Assembly: GCA_030041985.1 (NCBI GenBank) | Contig: JASIAM010000115.1 | Span: 1-46,911, forward strand | Direction: 5' to 3' | DNA length: 46,911 nt | From: Bryobacteraceae bacterium | GTDB taxonomy: Bacteria > Acidobacteriota > Terriglobia > Bryobacterales > Bryobacteraceae | Part shown: piece after piece, positions 9,572 to 17,329 of the stretch | Numbering within the stretch: position 1 is the first letter of the stretch | How the letters are laid out: each line of letters begins with the position of its first letter | Notes under the pieces: model-generated | Seen by the model: only the letters and a program-made list of their open reading frames with translations | Told to the model about the DNA's origin: nothing | Databases searched by the model: none | Position numbers and translations under genes: made by a program

Positions 9572-11434
9572 TTAGACGGCCTGCGCGATTTTCTCGAAGC
9601 ATGGCAGATGCAGGGTAAAAGTACTTCCGCGGTCAGGTTCGCTCATAACGGTTAGCCGCCCTTTCATTGCTTCCGCGATGCTCTTGGATAAGGGAAGGCC
9701 GAGGCCGGTCCCATGAATTTGCGCGACCCGGACCGACGGACTCCGGTAGAACGGTTCGAAAATGTGAGGCAGGTCTCCTTGACTGATTCCGATCCCCCGG
9801 TCCGATATGCTGATCCGAACTTCTTTAGATGCCGAACCATGCTGGCACACACTGGCTCGAATACCCATCCAGCGTTCTTCGCTGCCGTACTTCAACGCGT
9901 TGGTGATTAGATTCTGGAGGCACTGAGAGAGAGCAGAAGCATCGCCCAAAACCTGAGGCAAATCCTGCTCGATGTCGCATTCCACGGTAAAGTGACTCGC
10001 TTCGATAAGTTCAGCAGAGCTTCCGAGCGCGGCATCAATGACTTCCTGAACTTCCAAGGGTTGAAAAGTATAATGTTGGCGCCCCTGGCGGGTGGCGGCG
10101 AAGAGTAGAATCCGCTCCACTAAACCGAACAGGTGTCTGGCCTGATTGCCGATTACCGATCCGTACTGCACCATCTGTTGCGTTGTCCCCACTACGCCGT
10201 TACGAATGTTATCAGCACCCGATATGATTACCGTCAAAGGCGTTCGCAACTCGTGGGAAACGGCGGTAACGAAATCCATCTGGAGTTGCGCTAAGCGTTG
10301 GGCCCGGTGGCTTGTGACAATCAGCATGGCCATATTCACCACCAGTACGATCAGCACTCCAAAGCCAATCGCAAGATCCCGGCGGTGCATTTCGTTTACG
10401 AAGGCTCCCAATGCGCCGCCCCGCCGGTGTCTCACTACCAGCCGCCAATCCTGTCTCTCCGGAATTTCGCGAAGAAATGGAAACCAGGATATCTTCATTG
10501 AAGCATCCGGACCTTTATTGTCGGATGGTGTGTGAAATACATGCACGGGGGAACGTAGCGACTTGTCTTGAACATGGCCGAACAGGTCGATGATTCCGTC
10601 CGCATCAAGAGCCTCCGAGTTGCCAAAGCCAGGGTCCGAAGAGTACATCACACGGGGGGGCTTGCTTCCAGAGACCACGGCAACTAAGTAATCCAGTCCG
10701 TCCGTACCCTGAAAGTAAGTTCGAGATAAGTCGGAAAAAATGCTCTTCTGAATCTCATGCTGATCCAATTCAATCGCGATCCAGTCGACCGGCCGGCCTT
10801 TCCGCGAAAACGGAACACCCATCGTGACCCGGTGAAATATCGCAGGAATTTCCGGTTCGAACCACCAACCGGCTATAGGATCGCTCAGGTCGAGACGTCC
10901 ATAGGCTTCCGGCTCGCTGGGAGCAACAGATGTAGTTTCCAGCAATGTCCGGCTATTGGCGGCCAGAGCGGGATTGGGCAGAGGCTCCGCGGAGATCCTG
11001 GCCAAATCTGGACGCAACGGCTCGAACTGGGCCGGCCAATCCTGGGATTCAAACTGGCGAGTCTGCGTATTCAGGCGAAGCGCCGGGGGGCGCACGGCGC
11101 TATCCGGCTTTAGCACGTAAAAGTTTGAGACCATCTTCGGATACTTCGCCGCCGCCCTCCATTCGGCAAACCGCCGGATATACTGACTGATATTGCCTGA
11201 CTGATCATCGATTGGATCGATGCGCAGGGCCAAGCCGACCTCTGAGAAGTATCGGAAGAAATCTTTCTGCCAATTGATCATTGACATCTGCAGGCTGTCG
11301 GCGAGCCGTATCGCCGTGGCCTCGCTGATGCGGCTGCTCCACCGATATTGCAACACCCCGAGCGCAATCACAATCAGAGCGCTCGGGATAATGACAACCG
11401 TGGAAACCGAATGTTCCCGGAACGGTATTTTCAT
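9572..11434 (-). CDS. Membrane sensor histidine kinase with large extracytoplasmic domain
   Basis: This 620-residue kinase has a transmembrane helix at about residues 12-31 and a second at about 355-376 ('IGFGVLIVLVVNMAMLIV'). Between them lie about 320 residues of extracytoplasmic sensor region that I do not recognise. The cytoplasmic part carries HisKA with the phospho-acceptor H-box 'AVSHELRTPLTVI' and an HATPase domain with the N-box 'LQNLITNALKYG', the G1 box 'ISDRGIGIS', the F-box 'IFEPFYRSP' and the G2 box 'GTGLGLPLSK'. There is no HAMP domain. The ATG overlaps the response-regulator stop by four bases (ATGA), so the two are translationally coupled and form a cognate pair. No Cache or PAS motif is obvious in the sensor. 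Confidence 0.9.
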   Translation of the reverse strand: MKIPFREHSVSTVVIIPSALIVIALGVLQYRWSSRISEATAIRLADSLQMSMINWQKDFFRYFSEVGLALRIDPIDDQSGNISQYIRRFAEWRAAAKYPKMVSNFYVLKPDSAVRPPALRLNTQTRQFESQDWPAQFEPLRPDLARISAEPLPNPALAANSRTLLETTSVAPSEPEAYGRLDLSDPIAGWWFEPEIPAIFHRVTMGVPFSRKGRPVDWIAIELDQHEIQKSIFSDLSRTYFQGTDGLDYLVAVVSGSKPPRVMYSSDPGFGNSEALDADGIIDLFGHVQDKSLRSPVHVFHTPSDNKGPDASMKISWFPFLREIPERQDWRLVVRHRRGGALGAFVNEMHRRDLAIGFGVLIVLVVNMAMLIVTSHRAQRLAQLQMDFVTAVSHELRTPLTVIISGADNIRNGVVGTTQQMVQYGSVIGNQARHLFGLVERILLFAATRQGRQHYTFQPLEVQEVIDAALGSSAELIEASHFTVECDIEQDLPQVLGDASALSQCLQNLITNALKYGSEERWMGIRASVCQHGSASKEVRISISDRGIGISQGDLPHIFEPFYRSPSVRVAQIHGTGLGLPLSKSIAEAMKGRLTVMSEPDRGSTFTLHLPCFEKIAQAV

Positions 11435-12183
11435 TGCTGCTGATCTCTGGCCTGGGTCGCGTCAAGGACCTCCGGCCGGAATTTGTAGCCTAAGCCCTGC
11501 ACGGTGAGAATGAATTGCGGTTGCTTGGGATCGTCTTCCAATTGCTGGCGCAGGCTCGCGACGCGCATGTCGACGGTTCGTGTCTGGATCTTCGCGCCAT
11601 ATCCCCATACGTCCCGCAGCAGCACGTCCCGCGAAAGAGTCTCGCCACGGTGTTCGATGAAAAAACGAAGAAGTTGGAACTCACGCGCCGATAGATTGAC
11701 AACCTTGCCGTTGCGAGTGACCTCCGTCCCGAGCAGGTCTACACGGATTGATCCGAATCTGAAGATGTGGGGTTGCGGAGCGCCGCTCGCGGGAGCACGC
11801 CGGAGTAAGGCAGCCACCCGGGCCATCAATTCTCCCATATTGAATGGCTTCGTGACGTAATCATCTGCGCCGATCTTCAATCCTTTGACAGTGTCCTCAA
11901 CCTGGCTGCGGGCCGTCAGCATGAGAACCGGCGTAAGACGCCCCGCCGCACGGAGTTCCCTACAAACTTCGAATCCGTTCCTGCGCGGTAACATGATGTC
12001 CAAAATGATCAGATCGACCGGCAGACGCGCCGCTTTCTCAAGGGCCTCATGCCCATCGGAGGCGTGCTCGACAGCGTACCCCTCGTTTCGCAGGCTATCG
12101 CCGATGAACAGGCGAAGGGCCTCTTCGTCTTCGACCAAAAGGACAAGGCTATTCACGGCCGTCTGTGTGTGTTTTGACGTCAA
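11431..12183 (-). CDS. OmpR/PhoB-family response regulator
   Basis: This 250-residue regulator has a receiver domain at about 12-128, with acidic pocket 'VEDE', phospho-acceptor Asp62 in 'DLIILDIMLPRRNG', Thr in 'MLTARS' and Lys in 'YVTKPF'. A winged-helix DNA-binding domain at about 140-238 carries 'LSAREFQLLRFFIEHRGETL' and 'RTVDMRVASLRQQLED...GLGYKF', which are typical of the family. The first codon is TTG and overlaps the TGA of the upstream quinoprotein gene (TTGA); a GTG ten codons in (VNSLVLLVED) is a possible alternative. It is presumably phosphorylated by the kinase encoded next. Candidate targets are the flanking quinoprotein and TonB receptor genes, which is an inference from position. 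Confidence 0.92.
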   Translation of the reverse strand: MTSKHTQTAVNSLVLLVEDEEALRLFIGDSLRNEGYAVEHASDGHEALEKAARLPVDLIILDIMLPRRNGFEVCRELRAAGRLTPVLMLTARSQVEDTVKGLKIGADDYVTKPFNMGELMARVAALLRRAPASGAPQPHIFRFGSIRVDLLGTEVTRNGKVVNLSAREFQLLRFFIEHRGETLSRDVLLRDVWGYGAKIQTRTVDMRVASLRQQLEDDPKQPQFILTVQGLGYKFRPEVLDATQARDQQQ

Positions 12184-14030
12184 TCCACGCCAAACGCCAG
12201 CAGCACATTGCCGGAGTTCGCTCCGGTTACGGCATAGCCTGATCCGACGAAGAGCATGCCGCCGGCAATCGCCGGGCCGGCGGAACTGATCGCGCCGCCA
12301 TGCGCGGGAACCTGGTTGACCGTCTGAAAAGTTTTGGCGGTTTCCACTTCCCAGATCTCTTTGCCATCGGCGGTGGAGAGCGCGTGCACGCGGCCGTCGG
12401 ATCCTCCTACGAAGGCCACACCGGAAATGGCGCTGGTAGCGGCGGCGTTATTGACGCGCGTGCCCGGCTTGGCGAGCGGTGTGTACCAGAGCCGTTCACC
12501 GGTGGTCAATTGCAGTGCAATCATGCCTCCGCGGCTCAGGCCGTAATAGAGGCTGCGATCATCGGCGGCACCGCCCCACACGATGCCGCCCAACCGCGCG
12601 AGAAATGCGGCCGGACCCTTTGCATTGGGATCGGCAGGGGAAACGTTGGTCTTCCAAACCACCGCGCCGTTGTTATCGGGATCGAGCGCGATCACATTGC
12701 CATCTTTGGTGGCCGCTACCAGCACCCGCTTGCCGCCCGGCAGCGTTTTCAAAATGGGCGAATTGCCGATGTCCAGATCCGGCCCGTTTTCTGACGGGCA
12801 ATTGTCGGTCTTGCTCGCGCCATTACAGCCGCCCAGAAACGCATCATCGGCATGGGACTGATAAACCCAGAGCATCTTGCCGGTCTTGATATCGACTGCC
12901 ATGATGGCATCGGTGGTCTTCGGAGCAGGTTCGGTTTCGCCATCGCCGGTCCCGAAATAGACTGCGTTGCGCACCGGATCGACGGTAGGGGAATTCCAAA
13001 CCGAACCGCCCGCAGGCGCATAATTCTGCACGCCCTTGGAATTTTTCTTGGTGGGCTTGGGCTCATCCATCACGAAAGTCTTCCAGATGCGGTCCCCTGT
13101 ACTGGCGTCAAGCGCCACCACGCTGCCGCGCGACGTGCAGCAGGGATAATCGAGCGTCGCGGCGGTGAACTCTTCGGAAGAGGAAACGGGCACGTACAGG
13201 CGGCCATCATAATATGTTGGCGCCGCCGTGATCCGAGCCACGAAGTGATCGTCTACTTTAGTGGTCCACAGCAAGTGCCCATCCTGCGCATCGAGTCCAT
13301 AAACATTGGCATGCGCATCGCCGAAGAACACTCCGTAGCGCGTAGCACCGCGCCCCTTCACTGCTCCGATACTCATGGCATTGCGGACCGCGCCCTTTGT
13401 CTGGTAGGACCAATAGACGCATCCGGTTTTCGCATCGAGGGAATAGATGTAGCCGACATCGGTCCCTACGAACACGCGGCCGGATACCACGGAAGGTTGC
13501 CCATAAGCAGACAAGCCTGTGGGAAAACCGAATGCCCATTTGAGCTTGAGGCGCGGCACATCGGCGGGAGCGAGGCCGGCGTCCTTAGCGGACTGGAAGC
13601 GCGTGTTGGCGATGGTCACGCCCCAGCCATTCCATTCCGGCGCCGATGACGGATCGGAGAGCGGCGGATTGCCGGAGCACTGGTTAGGCATGCTTTTGGC
13701 ATCACCTTGCTGCAAACTGCCCAGCGGACGGCCACTCATGAAGGTTGCGACCATGCGCCGCTGATCTTCCGTGAGGGCATCTCCCTGCCCCTTCATCACT
13801 CCCGTGGTGAGCGCCTGGTAGATTCGTTCCGGCGTCATCTCGCGAATAGCGGCAGGAGATGGCGCGCGCTCGACGTTCGGGTTACCGTGGCAGCCCATGC
13901 AGCGGCCCTGAAACACGGCAAAGCCTGACTCGGTCCCAGCCGACTGTGTAGCCGGGCGCGCAGGAGGTTGCGAGTACAGTGCTCCATAAGTGCACAACCC
14001 AGTGATCACTAGCAGAGAGATTTGTCTCAT
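12180..14030 (-). CDS. PQQ-type quinohemoprotein, polyvinyl-alcohol-dehydrogenase-like
   Basis: This is a 616-residue exported protein with a signal peptide (residues 1-22). A cytochrome c domain spans about 35-105, with the heme motif CMGCH and the candidate distal Met in 'GVMKGQGDALTEDQ'. An eight-bladed PQQ-type propeller follows ('GYIYSLDAKTGCVYWSY', 'ALDASTGDRIWKTF', 'AVDIKTGKMLWVYQ', 'ALQLTTGERLWYTPL'). A vicinal cysteine pair in 'YPCCTSRG' matches the disulfide that stacks on PQQ in such quinoproteins. The cytochrome-first order and the YPCC motif resemble polyvinyl alcohol dehydrogenase, but substrate cannot be told from sequence. It would act in the periplasm and pass electrons from PQQ to its own heme. 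A GAGG-type ribosome site precedes the ATG. Its stop overlaps the start of the response regulator gene. Confidence 0.87.
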   Translation of the reverse strand: MRQISLLVITGLCTYGALYSQPPARPATQSAGTESGFAVFQGRCMGCHGNPNVERAPSPAAIREMTPERIYQALTTGVMKGQGDALTEDQRRMVATFMSGRPLGSLQQGDAKSMPNQCSGNPPLSDPSSAPEWNGWGVTIANTRFQSAKDAGLAPADVPRLKLKWAFGFPTGLSAYGQPSVVSGRVFVGTDVGYIYSLDAKTGCVYWSYQTKGAVRNAMSIGAVKGRGATRYGVFFGDAHANVYGLDAQDGHLLWTTKVDDHFVARITAAPTYYDGRLYVPVSSSEEFTAATLDYPCCTSRGSVVALDASTGDRIWKTFVMDEPKPTKKNSKGVQNYAPAGGSVWNSPTVDPVRNAVYFGTGDGETEPAPKTTDAIMAVDIKTGKMLWVYQSHADDAFLGGCNGASKTDNCPSENGPDLDIGNSPILKTLPGGKRVLVAATKDGNVIALDPDNNGAVVWKTNVSPADPNAKGPAAFLARLGGIVWGGAADDRSLYYGLSRGGMIALQLTTGERLWYTPLAKPGTRVNNAAATSAISGVAFVGGSDGRVHALSTADGKEIWEVETAKTFQTVNQVPAHGGAISSAGPAIAGGMLFVGSGYAVTGANSGNVLLAFGVD

Positions 14031-14488
14031 AACACCCTCGGAATGACATTTATCATCTGGCGCTCACGGACGCAGGCCGGGACGGAGACGGTACGAGGGG
14101 AGGCATTGCACGCTGCAGTCGTGAATTTTTGGAAGCTGCTTGATTTGTGTAAGTTGCGGAGATAGCCGCGATCCGGGAGACGCATTTCGGGGTGGTTATG
14201 GCAAGATCCGTCCAAGGCTGAAGCCCCTCCCTTCCGGCCGGCGCCCGGAATGGGGCGTTCGGGGAAACACGCGCGGCGGTGGTGGCAAAGCATGAGTGCC
14301 TCATGAGTGTATCAGGTCCTCTCGGGGTTAGTATCGCTTGGGAGGAGGATGGATTTCGGCTGGCGTGGCGGTAAGCATAAGAAGGAACGGCGAAAAAGTT
14401 TTGGAAAAATGGCGAACGCACTAAGGGCGTAGCGCCGGGCAGAAGCCCGGCGGCGGGCCGGAAGGCCCGGCCCCACAAGTCCGGCAGG
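14031..14488. other. 458-bp intergenic region
   Basis: No convincing gene lies here. Frames of 88-141 codons exist on the minus strand but have no family resemblance and change frame relative to each other. The left side must hold the promoter and leader of the quinoprotein gene that starts at 14030 (GAGGGT stands just before its ATG). I could not single out a confident -35/-10 pair. The right side holds two GC-rich hairpins just after the stop of the SMP-30-like gene, listed separately. Confidence 0.6.
14434..14469 (-). terminator. Twin GC-rich hairpins after the SMP-30-like gene
   Basis: Two perfect stem-loops stand three bases apart: GCCGGGC-AGAA-GCCCGGC (14434-14451) and CGGGCC-GGAA-GGCCCG (14454-14469). 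They begin about 20 bases after the stop codon at 14489 on the minus strand. This position suits a transcription terminator or an mRNA-stabilising 3' structure, but no T-run follows directly; the nearest is about 30 bases on. They could equally be an interspersed palindromic repeat, since the flank (TGTGGGG on the minus strand) is shared with the hairpin at 24834. Confidence 0.5.
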
Positions 14489-15517
14489 CTATTTCGGGCT
14501 TCCCTTGAGACCCTGCGCCAGCACGGGGATCGTGTAGACTGTCATGGCCGTGTTGCGCACGCCCTCAGGCGTCCGGAATTCCTGGCCATTGGGCAGCGTC
14601 TCTCCCATCTGGGCGACGTAAAGCGTCTTTCTGCCGGGTCCCGAGAAGGCCACGCTGATGCAAGCGCGCGGCGTAGGAATGAGGCCCAGAGTCTTACCGT
14701 CCGGCGCCAGCACGGTAACGCCCGGGTTACTGCCGCCCGTGGTGACATAGACGCGGCCGGCGGCATCGACCGTCATGCCATCACCTCCGCCATCGAGTTT
14801 TCCAAACGTGCGCTGGTTCTTGAGGGAGCCGTCCGGTTGCACGTCGAAGGCGACGACCTCGGAGCCATTGGTAACGTACAGCGTCTTCTCGTCGGGACTG
14901 AGGTTAATCCCGTTGGTGCGCAGGTTCTCGCCGGCCTCGGTGACCTTGCCGTCCGGACTCATGTGGAACAGGCCGTTGCTGGTGAAATACACGTCGCCTT
15001 TTTTGCTGGCAACCAGGTCGTTCACGCGCCCCAGTCCTTTCCCATCTACGCTCGAAGCGAGAACTTTCCGTTCGGGCGTAAGCTGCGCCACGTCCGTTGG
15101 TTCCTTGCAATCCGCGGGTTTGATGCCCATATGGCCGCCGGGATCGGTACAGGTTCGCTCTACCACCAGAATGCGATCCTTCGGCCCGAAAGTAATCGCG
15201 CCTGGCCCATGGGGAGTGGCGAGGTAATCGGAAGCTTTGTTGTTGCGGTCGAGCTTCATGATCTTATTGGTCTGCTCCTGAGCGAAGAGCAGGCCGCCAT
15301 CTCTAGAGCCGACGATGCCATCGGCAGTGGCGTCGCCCTGCCAGACCTTGGTCCATTTCGCGCCGGCATCGATGACGCCGGTGATTGCGGTAACCGTTAC
15401 CTCACGCGGGGGCCCGGGCTGCGCAAAGCCGCGCCCGCGGCCGGCAGGCGGGCCCTGGGCAACAAGCGGACCGCTCACCAGAGCGCATAAAGAAATGAGT
15501 TGAAGTTTCGAAGGCAT
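14489..15517 (-). CDS. Secreted SMP-30/gluconolactonase-like propeller protein
   Basis: This 342-residue protein has a signal peptide (residues 1-20, ending in VAQG) and a short glycine/proline-rich linker. A six-bladed SMP-30/LRE-like propeller follows: 'DGIVGSRDGGLLFAQEQTNK', 'HGPGAITFGPKDRILVVER', 'GRVNDLVASKKGDVYFTSNG', 'TNGINLSPDEKTLYVTNG' and 'DGMTVDAAGRVYVTTGG'. The N-D-L and N-G-I-N-L-S-P segments sit where metal-binding residues occur in gluconolactonases, so a divalent-metal lactonase or esterase role is plausible but unproven. It is probably transcribed alone, with hairpins after the stop and a VOC gene 41 bases upstream. The exported location is unusual for classical SMP-30 but common for acidobacterial members. 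Confidence 0.82.
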   Translation of the reverse strand: MPSKLQLISLCALVSGPLVAQGPPAGRGRGFAQPGPPREVTVTAITGVIDAGAKWTKVWQGDATADGIVGSRDGGLLFAQEQTNKIMKLDRNNKASDYLATPHGPGAITFGPKDRILVVERTCTDPGGHMGIKPADCKEPTDVAQLTPERKVLASSVDGKGLGRVNDLVASKKGDVYFTSNGLFHMSPDGKVTEAGENLRTNGINLSPDEKTLYVTNGSEVVAFDVQPDGSLKNQRTFGKLDGGGDGMTVDAAGRVYVTTGGSNPGVTVLAPDGKTLGLIPTPRACISVAFSGPGRKTLYVAQMGETLPNGQEFRTPEGVRNTAMTVYTIPVLAQGLKGSPK

Positions 15518-15558
15518 GCTGATAGTTATATCAGTCCCATGCCAGGCGCGGCGCAGGG

Positions 15559-15966
15559 CTATTCCTGCTGCCGCAGCTCCCAGGAAAAATCATAGAATAC
15601 GCGCAGTTGATTGCCGTCCAGATCGGCTACCCGGAATTCGCGCAAGTGCCACGGCTTATCCTCGGGCTCAGCGAGGATTTTGGCGCCGGCTTCCCGCCAG
15701 CGGTGGTACAGTTCGTCGACTTCCAGTTTGCTATGAAGATTCAGCCAGACCGCGGCCACCCCGCCGGTGCCGTAGTATCGGCGAAAGAGCGCGTTGGTCA
15801 GGAACATCCGGCAATCGCCCTGCGAGATGCCGCCGATGCCGCCGCGGTCATCACCCCAATCGAAATGGAAGCCGAGCACATTTACATAATACGCAGCGGC
15901 CTTCTCCACATTGGCGACGGGAATTTCCGGAACGGCCTGGGGAAATTGCGCGAGCATGTGGTCCAT
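15559..15966 (-). CDS. VOC-superfamily (glyoxalase/bleomycin-resistance-like) protein
   Basis: This is a 135-residue protein from ATG 15966. The fold signature is clear: 'VPEIPVANVEKAAAYYVNVL' and 'GFHFDWGD' open the first beta-alpha-beta-beta-beta unit, and 'WLNLHSKLEVDELYHRWREA' with 'HLREFRVADLDGNQLRVFYD' form the second. The glutamate and arginine of 'REFRVADLDGN' are typical of the metal-binding or substrate-facing strand. Specific activity cannot be assigned; members include glyoxalase I, dioxygenases and antibiotic-binding proteins. The reading frame continues upstream to 16299, but that part overlaps the 388-residue gene and shows no VOC homology, so I trimmed the start. It follows that gene after 44 bases on the same strand. 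Confidence 0.83.
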   Translation of the reverse strand: MDHMLAQFPQAVPEIPVANVEKAAAYYVNVLGFHFDWGDDRGGIGGISQGDCRMFLTNALFRRYYGTGGVAAVWLNLHSKLEVDELYHRWREAGAKILAEPEDKPWHLREFRVADLDGNQLRVFYDFSWELRQQE

Positions 15967-16010
15967 GTTACGCCAGTCGAAGCGGGAGAATGTCTCGCCT
16001 GTGAGCGGGA

Positions 16011-17177
16011 TTATGCCGCATAGCGGGGCGCGGGCCGCGCCATGGCAGGCACAACACGAAGGAACTCCAAATGGAGCCACGTCCGCTGCGTGTCTTCTTC
16101 CCAGCGGGAAACGCGCCATTCGCGTCCGAACAGATCCATGGTCTGCGGGAAAGATACCGAACCGTTCCAACGCAGCCGGGTCTCCGGCCAGGGCACCGGC
16201 AGCCGCGCATGATCGGCCGAATAATCGATGCGCAGCCGGCCCATGGGACGATACACGATCGAATCGTTTTCGCCGTAGCACACCCGCTGCGACTCCCACC
16301 AGCGGCCATCCATGGTCATGAGGAAGGAGCCGATGTGCAAGTGGTCTTCTTTTAGAATCTCGCGAATGTCGGTGGCGGGGAGCGGAACATGCAGTTCTTC
16401 AGACGCCGCCCGCACGACCAGGCGCGCATGGCGCACGGCTTCAGCAAAGTTCACCGGCAGAGGCGCACGAGGCGAAACACACAGCAACACGGCTGGCATC
16501 ACGGGCGGCGCGGGCGCCTCGACCCGGCCCAGCAGCGCCAACACTACATCCGATAGTATTTCCGCATCGGCGGGATACACCGACTGCGGGGCAAACAGGC
16601 CGGGCTGCAGCAATAATTCCAGCGTGCCCGGAGAGAGGCGTTCCCGGAGCAGCAGGCGCTCGAGCGCGCGGGCAGTAGCCAGCACCGGGATGCCCTCGCC
16701 CTGCCACATCGGCGAATCGCCCTCGTCCACCAGCAGACGAGCCACTTCCACCGGCAGCCACTCGTTCAACAGGCGGCCTATATATGGCGCGACCCACTCC
16801 GGATCGAGCTTGACGCGAACGGGATCCTGTTTTTGTTGCTGGGGCTGGGGCGGCGTGCCACCCCGCAGAAGGGTCTCTTCGATCCAGGCCTGAAGCTCGA
16901 GGAGGACCGGACGCGCAGAATCACCGTTGGGGAATTGTTCGAGGAGAGCCTGCCGCAGCAGGCGGTCGAGCCGCTTCCACCACGCAAGGTCATGCCCGCG
17001 GCTGTAAACCGCCTTCAGCCAGTAAGAAACCAGTACCGGTAGGGTCTCGGGATACCATCGCCTCCGGATGCGGGCAAATAAAGCCGCGAGATCCTTCTCC
17101 ACGCTAGCTACTTTTGTCCGGCGGACAAATCCGGCACGGAAGGGAATCGCCACGCCTCGCTTAGTTGCAATACTCAT
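16011..17177 (-). CDS. Hypothetical protein, 388 residues, no family recognised
   Basis: I do not recognise this protein. It is uninterrupted, uses codons like its neighbours, and has no signal peptide or membrane segment, so it should be cytoplasmic. The N-terminal third is helical and rich in W, R and L ('YWLKAVYSRGHDLAWWKRLD'), followed by a short Q-rich linker ('PQPQQQKQD', about residues 108-116). The middle is alanine/leucine-rich and helical. The C-terminal third looks beta-rich, with repeated tryptophans ('MTMDGRWWESQRVCYGENDS', 'DLFGREWRVSRWEEDTQRTW'). Proteins of this shape can be lineage-specific. It precedes the VOC gene by 44 bases and may be cotranscribed. Start at ATG 17177 has only a weak TTGGA upstream. 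Confidence 0.6.
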   Translation of the reverse strand: MSIATKRGVAIPFRAGFVRRTKVASVEKDLAALFARIRRRWYPETLPVLVSYWLKAVYSRGHDLAWWKRLDRLLRQALLEQFPNGDSARPVLLELQAWIEETLLRGGTPPQPQQQKQDPVRVKLDPEWVAPYIGRLLNEWLPVEVARLLVDEGDSPMWQGEGIPVLATARALERLLLRERLSPGTLELLLQPGLFAPQSVYPADAEILSDVVLALLGRVEAPAPPVMPAVLLCVSPRAPLPVNFAEAVRHARLVVRAASEELHVPLPATDIREILKEDHLHIGSFLMTMDGRWWESQRVCYGENDSIVYRPMGRLRIDYSADHARLPVPWPETRLRWNGSVSFPQTMDLFGREWRVSRWEEDTQRTWLHLEFLRVVPAMARPAPRYAA

Positions 17178-17267
17178 TCCAAGATCAGCCTCAACTACTG
17201 AGTGCTTCTTAACGCACTCATACTATGAGACGCAGTAACGGGACACGCGATACATAGAAACGTGTAT

Positions 17268-17317
17268 GTCCACACATGCGGTGTCAACTGTCGACGCTGG
17301 TAGACGCGCGTGTGGAC
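17268..17317. repeat. Inverted repeat between the 388-residue gene and the VWFA gene
   Basis: Arms GTCCACAC (17268-17275) and GTGTGGAC (17310-17317) are perfect inverted copies separated by 34 bases. Pairing continues imperfectly for five more positions inward. It lies 13 bases beyond the stop of the minus-strand VWFA gene, so it could be part of a 3' hairpin or a protein-binding site upstream of the 388-residue gene. No T-run is present. Function is unknown. Confidence 0.35.
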
Positions 17318-17329
17318 AGGGTGAGACGG

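Noticed and set aside
12852-13649. 265-codon plus-strand frame opposite the quinoprotein
   Set aside because: The PQQ propeller motifs on the minus strand are clear; the other frame is a GC-driven shadow.
14053-14478. 141-codon minus-strand frame in the large intergenic region
   Set aside because: Composition is unlike neighbouring genes and it runs through the twin hairpins; no family resemblance.
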